Shown: piece after piece, positions 53,114-61,782 of the stretch
How positions within the stretch are numbered: position 1 is the first letter of the stretch
Layout of the letters: every line of letters begins with the position of its first letter
Assembly: GCF_042643145.1 (NCBI RefSeq)
Contig: NZ_JBHRSA010000003.1
Location: 1 to 64,000 of the forward strand
Direction of reading: 5' to 3'
Length of the DNA stretch: 64,000 nt
Source of the DNA: Virgibacillus_O xinjiangensis
Lineage (GTDB): Bacteria; Bacillota; Bacilli; Bacillales; Amphibacillaceae
Translations under genes and position numbers: made by a program
Notes under the pieces: model-generated
Databases searched by the model: none
What the model saw: only the letters and a program-made list of their open reading frames with translations
Told to the model about the DNA's origin: nothing

Positions 53114-54445
53114 ATGCTGTCCAAACAAGAAATGGAGAAGTATAAGCAGAAATTCCCGGAGCTGGATAACATCATGAAAAAAGAACCTATCCTCTGGTTG
53201 AACCCGGGACAGGTCGAAGTAAAGGATTTGCAAGCTCCGATCAGTGAGAAGGATATTCATGAAGCGGAGCGGCTGTGGCAAAGATTTGCTCCGTTCATTC
53301 AAAAGGCATTTCCGGAAACCGCTTCGGCTGAAGGGATCATCGAATCCCCATTGATGCCCATTCCCGGGGTTCAGCAGTCATTGACACAGTTGTACAACCA
53401 GCCGTTTCCAGGAAGCTTCTACCTGAAAGGGGACCACTCCTTGCCTGTTGCTGGGTCGATCAAGGCAAGGGGCGGCTTCTTTGAAGTGCTCGCTTACGCA
53501 GAGAAACTTGCGTGGAAGGAAGGGAAAATCCGTGCGGATCAGGACTATGCTGCATTTGCCCGCCCGGAGTTCCAGGAGTTTTTCAGCCAGTATAAAATAG
53601 GTGTCGGGTCCACCGGCAATCTCGGACTGAGCATCGGTATCATGGCAGCGACGCTGGGATTCCGTGTCTCTGTCTATATGTCGCGTGATGCAAGACAATG
53701 GAAGAAGGATCTTCTGCGGAAAAACGGGGCGGAGGTGAAAGAGTTCTCGGGTGATTTCAGTGTGGCGATCGCTGAAGGGCGGGAGCAGACACTGAAGGAT
53801 CCGCAGGGCTATTTCGTCGATGATGAGGATTCCAAGGAATTGTTCCTCGGCTATAGTACGGTTGCCCTTCGTCTGAAAGAACAGTTGGAAGAGAATGGAG
53901 TCCGCCATGATGCCGAGCATCCTGTGTTTGTCTATCTGCCATGCGGTGTAGGCGGGGCTCCTGGAGGGGTGACATTCGGATTGAAGCATATCATCGGTGA
54001 TCATGTGCACTGTTTCTTTGTGGAACCTACCCATTCCCCTTCCGTCCTGATCGGCATCGGCACGGGAGAAGGAGCAGGAAGAAGTGTACAGGATTTCGGC
54101 CTTGATAACATCACGGAGGCAGATGGTCTTGCGGTCGGCCGTCCATCCCGATTTGCGACGGAGATCAGCAGCCAGTTGGCGAGCGGCATCTGTACCGTAG
54201 AAGATGATGAGCTGTACCGGCTCCTTGCAATTACCCAGGATCAAGCAGGAATCGGGCTCGAGCCTTCAGCAACTGCTGGGCTACAGGCACCCCAACGGGT
54301 CCTGCAGTCTTCCTATGTGAAAGGCAAGCAGATTAAACCGGAAAACATCACCCATATCTCCTGGTCTACTGGCGGAGGACTGGTGCCGGATTCGGAGATG
54401 CAGGAATTCTATAAGAAAGGAAAAGGGCTGCTCGGGGATCGATGA
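53114..54445 (+). CDS. dsdA: D-serine dehydratase
   Basis: Cytosolic PLP enzyme (443 residues, normal length) that breaks D-serine to pyruvate and ammonia. The Schiff-base lysine is Lys117 in PVAGSIKARGG; the phosphate-binding glycine loop is GSTGNLGLS. RBS AAAGGAGG. No DsdX transporter or DsdC regulator is adjacent. The terminator hairpin overlaps the stop codon. Confidence 0.93.
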   Translation: MLSKQEMEKYKQKFPELDNIMKKEPILWLNPGQVEVKDLQAPISEKDIHEAERLWQRFAPFIQKAFPETASAEGIIESPLMPIPGVQQSLTQLYNQPFPGSFYLKGDHSLPVAGSIKARGGFFEVLAYAEKLAWKEGKIRADQDYAAFARPEFQEFFSQYKIGVGSTGNLGLSIGIMAATLGFRVSVYMSRDARQWKKDLLRKNGAEVKEFSGDFSVAIAEGREQTLKDPQGYFVDDEDSKELFLGYSTVALRLKEQLEENGVRHDAEHPVFVYLPCGVGGAPGGVTFGLKHIIGDHVHCFFVEPTHSPSVLIGIGTGEGAGRSVQDFGLDNITEADGLAVGRPSRFATEISSQLASGICTVEDDELYRLLAITQDQAGIGLEPSATAGLQAPQRVLQSSYVKGKQIKPENITHISWSTGGGLVPDSEMQEFYKKGKGLLGDR

Positions 54446-54461
54446 TCCTGCAGCCCTTTTG
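54421..54461 (+). terminator. terminator overlapping the dsdA stop codon
   Basis: Stem AAAAGGGCTGC...GGATC/GATCC...GCAGCCCTTTT begins in the last eight codons of dsdA and encloses its TGA. Confidence 0.8.
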
Positions 54462-54497
54462 CCCTTTCAGATAACATGATGAGGCAGGGGAAGTAGA

Positions 54498-55382
54498 GTG
54501 CATAGAAAGAAGAAAGTGTGTGTCGTAGGAAGTATGAACATGGATCTCATGGTCACTGCTGACCGGGTGCCCGAACAGGGAGAAACCATCTTGGGGGACA
54601 GTTTTGCCATGAGCCCTGGCGGCAAGGGGGCGAACCAGGCTGTGGCTGCTGCAAGATTAGGGGCGGATGTGGAAATGATCGGGGCAGTAGGGGATGACTC
54701 CTTCGGCCATGTCTTGCTTTCCGCGTTGAAAGAAGAAGGAATCCATACAGAGGCGGTTCAATTTCTTGCAGGCATAGCAACAGGTACGGCAACCATTATC
54801 TTATCAGGCTCCGATAACCGGATCATCGTCGCCCCTGGTGCAAATAAGCAGGTGAGTCCGGAACTGGTACAGGCGCAGAAGGAGAAAATAGCCGACAGTT
54901 CCATTCTGCTGTTGCAGTTGGAACTTCCAGTTGAGACAGTGGCAGCCGCTGCGGATATAGCCAGGCAGAACGATGTGCCGATAATCCTCAATCCCGCCCC
55001 ATACCAGGAACTCCCGGAGAGCCTGCTGAGATCAGCAGCCTTTCTCACCCCTAATATGGTGGAAAATGCTGCGATGCAAGAGAGTTCTTTGTATTCCTTC
55101 ATTAAGGAGAAATTGATTCTCACAAAAGGAAAACAAGGTGCAGCTTTCTATGAAAAAGGGGAGGTCACGACGATTCCCTCTCATGAAGTAGATGTGAAAG
55201 ATACTACAGGAGCCGGAGACACCTTCAATGGGGCCTTGGCCGCTCAATTGTCGGATGGAAGGTCGGTAATAGAAGCAGTAACAGCTGCCAATGCTGCTGC
55301 GGCTTTATCTGTGAAAAAGGCGGGGGCGCAGGCTGGAATGCCCACACTTTCAGAACTGGAGCAGTTTCTCGACGGAAAATAG
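54498..55382 (+). CDS. rbsK: ribokinase
   Basis: PfkB-family cytosolic kinase (294 residues) making ribose 5-phosphate from ribose. N-terminal GSMNMDLMVTADRVPEQGET and GGKGANQAVAAARLG form the sugar-binding signature; the catalytic base Asp is in DTTGAGDTFNGA (about 237-248). The start is GTG after GGGGAAG. The rbsDACB transport genes and RbsR are not adjacent, so it may serve nucleoside salvage or an unlinked uptake system. Confidence 0.9.
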   Translation: MHRKKKVCVVGSMNMDLMVTADRVPEQGETILGDSFAMSPGGKGANQAVAAARLGADVEMIGAVGDDSFGHVLLSALKEEGIHTEAVQFLAGIATGTATIILSGSDNRIIVAPGANKQVSPELVQAQKEKIADSSILLLQLELPVETVAAAADIARQNDVPIILNPAPYQELPESLLRSAAFLTPNMVENAAMQESSLYSFIKEKLILTKGKQGAAFYEKGEVTTIPSHEVDVKDTTGAGDTFNGALAAQLSDGRSVIEAVTAANAAAALSVKKAGAQAGMPTLSELEQFLDGK

Positions 55383-55390
55383 GCAAAGAA

Positions 55391-55430
55391 AAAGGAGGGT
55401 CCCATGAAACGTTGATGGAGACCCTCCTTA
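55391..55430 (+). terminator. terminator of rbsK
   Basis: Ten-base stem AAGGAGGGTC/GACCCTCCTT with a long loop; the T-run is short. Confidence 0.65.
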
Positions 55431-55489
55431 TCTCGTAAAGGGGATAACTATTAAGCTGGCGGGTTGTCCGTGATTGCGCCGCCTTATTT

Positions 55490-56620
55490 TTATGGCTTCA
55501 AGACGACCTTGATGCAGCCGTCATCATGTTTGTCGAACATCTCATAGGCCATGTCTGCATCCTCCAAGTCGACTTTGTGGGTGATGATCTCGGTCGGGTC
55601 GAATTCCCCATTGTTCACCATATCAAACAACTTCGGCATATAGTGGACGACCGGTGCCTGACCGGCTTTGACCGTGACATTACGGGTGAAAATGGAATGC
55701 AGTGGATAAAGGGTGGCTGGAGCACCATATATACCGGTCAGCATAATGGTGCCGAACTTGCTGACAGAATGCGCCGCCGTGATGATCGGATCGATGGAAC
55801 CGATCTGTCCAGTGGCAGCTTTGGCATGCTCCTTGGCAGTGACTTCCCCGTCCATGCCCACACAGTCGATGATAATCTCAGCTCCGCCTTTGGTAATCTC
55901 TTTCAGATGGCCGGCCATGTCGCCGAATTCATGATAATTGAAGGTTTCCACTTGATTGATGCGCTTGGCATGTTCCAGGCGATAGTCTTCGTGGTCCACG
56001 GCGATGACTCGTTTGGCGCCTTTCATCCAGGCGAATTTCTGTGTCATCAATCCGATTGGTCCGGATCCCAACACGATGACCGTATCATTTGCCTTCACGC
56101 CGGCATGCTCTACACTCCACCATGCGGTCGGCACCACATCGGAAAGGAATAGAACACTTTCATCCTCCAGTTCGCTGTCTTCCGGAATGACAAACGACGA
56201 GAAATCCGCGTATGGGACCCTCAGGTATTCGGCCTGTCCGCCGGGATAATCCCCGAACATTTCGGAAAAACCGAAATAACCACCTGTATCCTTATGTGGA
56301 TTAGAGTTATCACATTGGCTTTCCATATTATTCTGACAGAAATGACATTCCCCGCAGCTGACATTGAAAGGAATGACGACACGGTCGCCGATCTTACGGT
56401 TTTTCACGCCTTTGCCGACTTCTTCGACAATCCCCATCGGTTCATGTCCGATGACATAGTCTTTCCCAAGCGGCATGGTACTGTGATACAAATGGAGATC
56501 AGAGCCGCAGATGGCCGTCGAAGTGATGCGGATGATCATATCGGTATCATGCTGGATTTGCGGTGTTTCTACATTTTTGACTTCCACTTTTCCCTTGCCT
56601 TGATTGGTAACAGCCTTCAT
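55490..56620 (-). CDS. zinc-dependent alcohol/formaldehyde dehydrogenase-type protein
   Basis: MDR-family dehydrogenase of 376 residues. Catalytic zinc: ICGSDLHLYH and GHEPMG; structural zinc lobe: CGECHFCQNNMESQC; Rossmann motif GSGPIGLM. The insert NPHKDTGGYFGFSEMFGDYPGGQAEYLRVPYAD is typical of glutathione-independent formaldehyde dehydrogenase-like proteins (B. subtilis AdhB group). Substrate unproven. RBS AAGGAGG. A possible SigB promoter lies at 56655-56680. Confidence 0.85.
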   Translation of the reverse strand: MKAVTNQGKGKVEVKNVETPQIQHDTDMIIRITSTAICGSDLHLYHSTMPLGKDYVIGHEPMGIVEEVGKGVKNRKIGDRVVIPFNVSCGECHFCQNNMESQCDNSNPHKDTGGYFGFSEMFGDYPGGQAEYLRVPYADFSSFVIPEDSELEDESVLFLSDVVPTAWWSVEHAGVKANDTVIVLGSGPIGLMTQKFAWMKGAKRVIAVDHEDYRLEHAKRINQVETFNYHEFGDMAGHLKEITKGGAEIIIDCVGMDGEVTAKEHAKAATGQIGSIDPIITAAHSVSKFGTIMLTGIYGAPATLYPLHSIFTRNVTVKAGQAPVVHYMPKLFDMVNNGEFDPTEIITHKVDLEDADMAYEMFDKHDDGCIKVVLKP

Positions 56621-56654
56621 AAGTATCCTCCTTCTGTTTTCTGCTACCTTTCTG

Positions 56655-56680
56655 ATTCCTTTCTTTTATGTTTGTTAAAC
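56655..56680 (-). promoter_or_regulatory. possible SigB promoter of the zinc dehydrogenase
   Basis: On the minus strand GTTTAA, 14 bp, AGGAAT, about 35 bp before the start codon. The -35 is exact; the -10 is weaker. Confidence 0.45.
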
Positions 56681-56716
56681 GTCTGGGAGGATCAGTGGCA
56701 CTCTGAAGGTGCTGCT

Positions 56717-57664
56717 GATACCCCGGGTATGCAGGTGATAAACGGGATGAGCGGCGGATATCTTGGTTGTGCAGCGGATAACCGGGGTGACCAGCGGATA
56801 TCACGGATGAACTGCTGATAAATGAATTCACCGGCAGATATCAGTGGTGTGCTGGTGATAAACGGGATGAGCGGCGGATATCGTGGTTGTGCAGCGGATA
56901 ACCGGGGTGACCAGCGGATATCACGGATGAACTGCTGATAAATGAGTTCACCGGCAGATATCGGTGGTGTGCTGCCGATAAACGGGATCACCGGCGGATA
57001 TCACGGATGAACTGTCGATAAATGGAATCTCCAGCGGATACCGAAGATGTCCTGCCGATAAATGAATTCCCCGGCGGATATCGTGGGTGAACTGCTGATA
57101 AATGAAATCTCCAGCAGATATCGGTGGTGTGCTGCCGATAAACGGGATCACCGGCGGATATCACGGATGAACTGTCGATAAATGGAATCTCCAGCGGATA
57201 CCGAAGATGTCCTGCCGATAAATGAATTCACCGGCAGATACCGGTGGTGTGCTGCCGATAAACGGAATCTCCAGCTGATATCCGTGATGTCCTGCTGATA
57301 AACGAATTCACCGGCAGATATCGTGGGTGAACTGCCGATAAACGGAATCTCCAGCTGATATCCGTGATGTCCTGGTGATAAATGAAATCTCCAGCTGATA
57401 TCCGTGATGTCCTGCCGATAAATGAATTCACCGGCAGATACCGGTGGTGTGCTGCCGATAAACGGAATCTCCAGCGGATATCCGTAATGTCCTGCCGATA
57501 AATGAATTCACCGGCGGATATGGCGGGTGTGCTGCTGATAACTGGCGTCTCCGGCAGATATCGCGCCTGTGCAGCGGATAAACGTGATGACCAGCGGATA
57601 CCGAAGATGTGCTGCTGATAAAAGGGGGTCACCCGCTGATATAGCGCTCGTGCAGCTGATAATC
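56717..57664 (+). repeat. 20-bp tandem array 3 (about 48 units)
   Basis: GATA ends at every 20th base from 56720 to 57620 without a register shift, then at 57641 and 57661. The core is GC-N-GATA as in array 2. GATAA units (often CTGCTGATAAATGAATTCAC) mainly alternate with GATAT units (CGGCGGATATCACGGATGAA). Blocks of about 120 bp are duplicated, e.g. 56744-56860 and 56864-56980. It occupies a divergent intergenic region, between the 5' end of the zinc dehydrogenase gene and the abgT promoter. Minus-strand open frames in it are repeat artefacts. Confidence 0.93.
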
Positions 57665-57759
57665 CGACTTTCCGCCAAATTTCTCAAGTCTGCAACAAGC
57701 TCCACACTTTGCGACGCCAGCTCGCCATTGTAGCAAATGTTGGAATATGTGAAAAACTC

Positions 57760-57828
57760 TTGACGGTGCCCCCATTTATCATTAAAATCGGTTTATCCTG
57801 ATAAAGTGTTAAACTGCACAAAGTTTAA
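57760..57828 (+). promoter_or_regulatory. promoter and dyad operator before the AbgT-type gene
   Basis: TTGACG, 17 bp, TAAAAT (57760-57788). Twenty bases after the -10 box lies a perfect dyad, TTAAACT-N6-AGTTTAA (57809-57828), inside the transcribed leader. The remaining 150 bp to the start codon show nothing recognisable. Confidence 0.65.
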
Positions 57829-57981
57829 TATTCTGAAAATTAGTTTTACAAGGGGGCTTCCATTCAAATTAGGTCATCACAGGAGGGCTGATTAGCTGTC
57901 CCGATTTTTGGCCTGTTGTTGAACCGTTTGCAAGTACATTTGGAGGGTAAGTTTTACATCAAGAGAAAGTGGGTTTTTCAT

Positions 57982-59505
57982 ATGGGAAGAAAACAGAAAA
58001 AGAGTGTGATGGATAGATTCCTGAACACAGTAGAGGTGATGGGGAATAAATTGCCAGACCCTATCGTCATCTTCATTGCCCTGATGGGAATTATATTGGT
58101 AGGTTCCTTTGTCGCTTCTATGTTCAACCTGAAGGCAACCAATCCAGCCACAGGAGAAGAGGTCGAAGCGGTCAATCTTCTGACAGGGGAAGGCCTTGTT
58201 CAGATACTGACGGAAAGTATCAACAACTTCAGCTCGTTTCCGCCGCTTGGCATGGTGCTGGTTGTCATGATCGGTATCGGCATCGCCGAGAAAACCGGAT
58301 ATTTCGAAACAGCCATGAAGCGTGTCATTGAAGTTTCGCCAAAGAAGTTGATCATCCCGGCGATCATTCTTGTGGGTATCATCGGAAACGTAGCGGGTGA
58401 TGCTGCGCCGGTAGTACTTCCGCCTATCGCGGCGATGGTCATGATCAAACTGGGCCATCATCCATTTGCCGGACTGATCATCGCATATGTCGCTGCAGTC
58501 GGGGCATTCTCGGCTAACTTCCTGATAGGTATGACGGACGCATTGGCCCTATCATTCACAGAGCCGGCTGCACAGCTGGTGGATAGCAATTATACTGGAA
58601 ATATTGCAATGAACTATTACTTTATCGCTGTATCGGCTGTCGTGCTGCTGGTGGTGACTTATGTCCTTGCAACCAAGGTGACCATCCCAAGGCTTGGAAG
58701 CTATGACAGCTCTCATTTGGAAGAGCAAAAGGAAGAATTGGAAGAAAGGGAAGTAAAGGCACTGCGTTGGGCGAATATTTCCGCACTGATCACGGCTGCT
58801 ATCTTCCTTTTCCTGCTGATTCCTGAAAATGGGTTACTACGAAACCAGGAGACCGGGTCGATCATGAATGATTCGCCTTTCATGAATAGTGTTGTATTCA
58901 TCATTACGATTTTATTCTTCGTTCCTGGGCTCGTCTACGGACTGAAAGCGAAAACGATTCAGAATACAAAGGACTTCGGAAATGTACTCAGTGAATCGAT
59001 GGCGACGATGGGCAGCTATATTGTCCTTGTCTTTTTTGCAGCCCAAATGTTGGCATATTTCAATTGGAGTAATCTAGGCCCGATCATTGCCATCAAAGGG
59101 GCAGATTTGATGCAGAGCTTGAATTTCACCGGAATCCCTCTGATCATCGGTTCCATTATCCTAGCCAGCTTCATCAATTTGCTTATTGGGAGTGCTTCAG
59201 CAAAATGGGCCATCCTTGCACCAGTTTTCGTTCCGATGTTCATGCTGATCGGCTATGATCCGGCATTCACTCAGATGCTGTTCCGGATCGGTGACTCCAT
59301 CACCAATCCGATCACTCCGATGCTGCCATATCTTCCATTGTTGCTTGCCTTTGCGAAGAAATATGACAAGAATGCAGGACTTGGTACATTGATCGCAAAT
59401 ATGCTGCCATATTCGATTGTATTTTTCATAGCATGGACGCTTCTTGTAATTCTATGGCTCTTCCTGGGTCTGCCACTAGGCCCTGGTGGAGCAGTCGAGT
59501 ATTAA
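57982..59505 (+). CDS. AbgT-family transporter
   Basis: Membrane protein of 507 residues with about 12-13 helices, matching the AbgT family (p-aminobenzoyl-glutamate import or drug export). Conserved segments include GNVAGDAAPVVLPPIAAMVM and the C-terminal IGDSITNPITPMLPYLPLLLAFAKKY. The ATG at 57982 is preferred; a GTGGG site precedes it, and upstream frames to 57916 lack a start codon with a site. The next gene is an M20 amidohydrolase 50 bp on, the same pairing as abgT with abgAB, which favours import of an acyl-amino-acid-like substrate. Confidence 0.87.
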   Translation: MGRKQKKSVMDRFLNTVEVMGNKLPDPIVIFIALMGIILVGSFVASMFNLKATNPATGEEVEAVNLLTGEGLVQILTESINNFSSFPPLGMVLVVMIGIGIAEKTGYFETAMKRVIEVSPKKLIIPAIILVGIIGNVAGDAAPVVLPPIAAMVMIKLGHHPFAGLIIAYVAAVGAFSANFLIGMTDALALSFTEPAAQLVDSNYTGNIAMNYYFIAVSAVVLLVVTYVLATKVTIPRLGSYDSSHLEEQKEELEEREVKALRWANISALITAAIFLFLLIPENGLLRNQETGSIMNDSPFMNSVVFIITILFFVPGLVYGLKAKTIQNTKDFGNVLSESMATMGSYIVLVFFAAQMLAYFNWSNLGPIIAIKGADLMQSLNFTGIPLIIGSIILASFINLLIGSASAKWAILAPVFVPMFMLIGYDPAFTQMLFRIGDSITNPITPMLPYLPLLLAFAKKYDKNAGLGTLIANMLPYSIVFFIAWTLLVILWLFLGLPLGPGGAVEY

Positions 59506-59553
59506 GATTTTGCAGAAGAGGGATTTTCCAAAATAGAAAGGAGATACTGCAAC

Positions 59554-60720
59554 ATGAGTATCAACAACGCCATTGAAGAGGTTATGCCACAGGTCTATGA
59601 GTGGAGGAGAACGATGCACCGCCACCCGGAACTCTCCTTCCAGGAATACTGGACCAGCGATTATATCGAAGAAGAGCTGAAGAAAATTGGTGGGATAGAA
59701 ATATCCCGTCCGACCGAGACCAGTGTCCTTGGAATCATCAGGGGCGGCAAGCCTGGGAAGAAGATTGGTCTGCGGGCAGACATCGATGGGCTTCCTATTC
59801 AGGAAGAAAGGAAAGACATTGCGTTTGCATCTGAAAAAGAGGGCGTCATGCATGCGTGCGGACATGATGGACATGCTTCCATCCTCCTCGGAGCTGCCAA
59901 AGTGCTGGCAGGCCAGGCAGACGAGTTGAATGGAGAAATTTATCTGATCTTCCAACACGCAGAAGAAGCCCCTCCCGGGGGTGCTCGAGAAATGGTCGAA
60001 ACAGGAATATTTGACGAGTTGGATTTCATCTATGGACAGCATCTGTTTTCAACGATTCCGGTCGGAAAGATCGGCATGACGACAGGACCGGTCACATCCA
60101 ACTCCGATACTTTCGACCTGCTTATCCGGGGAAAGGGCGGACATGCCTCCCAGCCGGAAAATTCCATTGATCCCGTCGTGATCGGTGCACAGGTGATTGA
60201 GAAATTCCAGGCCATCGTGTCCAGGGCTACTTCCCCACTTGATTCCGTGGTCATTTCAACGACCACCTTCCATGCCGGATCGGCAACGAACATTATTCCG
60301 GATACGGCAAGACTGGGTGGAAGTGTGCGGACCATCCAAGACGAAACGAGAGAATTGGTGAAGAATAAAATGGAGCAAGCGGTTGCTTCGGTCTGCGATT
60401 TCTATGATGCTGGATATGATTTCGATTTCCAATATGGCTATAGCGCAGTCGTCAATGATGAAGAAAAGACGAACCAAGTAATCCGCATGGCGCAGGATGT
60501 ATTTGGAGATAAAGTATTCGACTATCCACTAGGAATGGGCGGCGAAGATTTCTCAGCTTTTTCCCGTCTGGTCCCAAGTACCTATGCTTTCATCGGAGCC
60601 GGAAACCCAGAGAAAGGCTTCGACTACCCTCACCACCATCCATTATTCGGTCTGGACGAAGACAGTTTCATAGATGGTGTGCAAATGATGGTCCATGTCG
60701 CTTTAGAAATGACAAAATAA
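59554..60720 (+). CDS. M20-family amidohydrolase
   Basis: Cytosolic metallopeptidase-fold hydrolase of 388 residues. Metal-site motif HACGHDGHAS is at about 100-109, and HAEEAPPGGA holds the catalytic Glu. A dimerisation domain (about 180-290) interrupts the catalytic domain, as in hippurate hydrolases, N-acyl-amino acid hydrolases and AbgB. RBS GAAAGGAG. Cotranscribed with the AbgT-type transporter, so it most likely cleaves the imported amide. Confidence 0.9.
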   Translation: MSINNAIEEVMPQVYEWRRTMHRHPELSFQEYWTSDYIEEELKKIGGIEISRPTETSVLGIIRGGKPGKKIGLRADIDGLPIQEERKDIAFASEKEGVMHACGHDGHASILLGAAKVLAGQADELNGEIYLIFQHAEEAPPGGAREMVETGIFDELDFIYGQHLFSTIPVGKIGMTTGPVTSNSDTFDLLIRGKGGHASQPENSIDPVVIGAQVIEKFQAIVSRATSPLDSVVISTTTFHAGSATNIIPDTARLGGSVRTIQDETRELVKNKMEQAVASVCDFYDAGYDFDFQYGYSAVVNDEEKTNQVIRMAQDVFGDKVFDYPLGMGGEDFSAFSRLVPSTYAFIGAGNPEKGFDYPHHHPLFGLDEDSFIDGVQMMVHVALEMTK

Positions 60721-60729
60721 ACAGGACAG

Positions 60730-60764
60730 AAAACCCCCACCAGGCATTTCGGTGGGGGTTTTTA
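60730..60764. terminator. bidirectional terminator after the amidohydrolase
   Basis: Stem AAAACCCCCACC/GGTGGGGGTTTT followed by T; lies between convergent genes. Confidence 0.9.
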
Positions 60765-60802
60765 GTATGGTTATCGAGATATAGCGGCATAGCTACGTTT
60801 CT

Positions 60803-61576
60803 TTACTGGGCCAGTTTTTTCAATGCCTGTTTGACATTCGACATGGTCAAGATGTTGCTGGTATCGATATAGGCATCTACAGCATTCTTTGTCAGATCCG
60901 GCCTGATACCCGTATATACCGTGGTGACGCCCAGCAGTGTTGAAATAGAATTGATCCTGTAAACAAAATCAATGACATTCGTATCGATACTGTAAGCGCC
61001 GGACAGATCGATGATCAGGTATTGAAGCTCTTGTCCTTCAATCTTCCGGGGAATGATATCAAGCAGGAGTTCCAGCCGGTCCTCATCCATATTGCCGACC
61101 AGTGGCAGGACGGAGATCTCGTCATGGATAGGAACAATCGGTGTAGCTACTTCACTTTTGATCTGCCTTAATTGCTTCTGTGCTTCTTTCCTCGGCGTTA
61201 TATCCCGAATGGTCGATTGGATTGCCTTGGTCTTGCCGAACATGACGGGATGGCAAAAGAGCTCCACATCGACCGTGCTGCCATCTGCTTTATGGATTGT
61301 CGTCTCGACCAAATCTCCGACTTTGTCTTCCTCTGTGCACTGGCGGAATCTATCTATTGCATATTCCCTGTATGGCTGCGTGAATATTTCTATGATATTG
61401 GAGCCGATGATTTCCTCTTTCGGTAAGCCGATGAAATCTGCCCCGGATTGATTGATATAGAGTATTTCATGATTGGAATGGATGATGGTGGTTTCGTAGG
61501 AGTATTCCACGATTTGCCGGTACATTTCTTCCTCTATGTGTAAGTTGCTGCTTCCGTCAGCTTCCGATTCTTTCAT
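60803..61576 (-). CDS. PAS-STAS protein (RsbR/YtvA-like)
   Basis: Cytosolic signalling protein of 257 residues: a PAS domain (about 15-130) joined by a short helix to a STAS domain (about 145-255, with LIIDLSGAYSIDTNVIDFVYRI). This layout is that of RsbR-type stressosome proteins and YtvA, which feed into SigB. The flavin-binding LOV motif is absent, so it is not a blue-light sensor of YtvA type. The STAS position often phosphorylated lies in the LSGAYSIDT stretch. The start at 61576 follows AAGGAG; the GTG at 61585 abuts that site. Confidence 0.8.
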   Translation of the reverse strand: MKESEADGSSNLHIEEEMYRQIVEYSYETTIIHSNHEILYINQSGADFIGLPKEEIIGSNIIEIFTQPYREYAIDRFRQCTEEDKVGDLVETTIHKADGSTVDVELFCHPVMFGKTKAIQSTIRDITPRKEAQKQLRQIKSEVATPIVPIHDEISVLPLVGNMDEDRLELLLDIIPRKIEGQELQYLIIDLSGAYSIDTNVIDFVYRINSISTLLGVTTVYTGIRPDLTKNAVDAYIDTSNILTMSNVKQALKKLAQ

Positions 61577-61708
61577 GCATGCCACTCCTTTTGCTTATAG
61601 TGATAGACATAGAAGTCTTTGAATATTCATTAAGAACACGACGTTGGACATTTTAACATATAAGGCATGATCTTCTCTAAGGAGAGGCATGTGAATAGCT
61701 GAACGGTC

Positions 61709-61775
61709 CGAGTGGGAATTGTTGGGGCCTGAGTGGGAATTGTTGAGGCCTGAGTGAGAGATGTTGAGGCCCCAG
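61709..61775. repeat. three copies of a 21-bp repeat
   Basis: TGAGTGGGAATTGTTGAGGCC and two variants stand head to tail between two minus-strand genes. The pitch is close to the 20-bp arrays but the GC-N-GATA core is absent. Confidence 0.7.
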
Positions 61776-61782
61776 CACCTTC

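Noticed and set aside
56717..57664. CRISPR array
   Set aside because: There are no constant repeats of 25-40 bp separated by unique spacers. Units are contiguous 20-mers, and no cas gene is present.
56692..57705. Minus-strand frames through array 3
   Set aside because: Same cause as in array 2; no start sites, no conserved pattern beyond the repeat.
60803..61576. Blue-light receptor YtvA
   Set aside because: The PAS domain lacks the LOV flavin motif with its reactive Cys, so only the PAS-STAS layout is shared.
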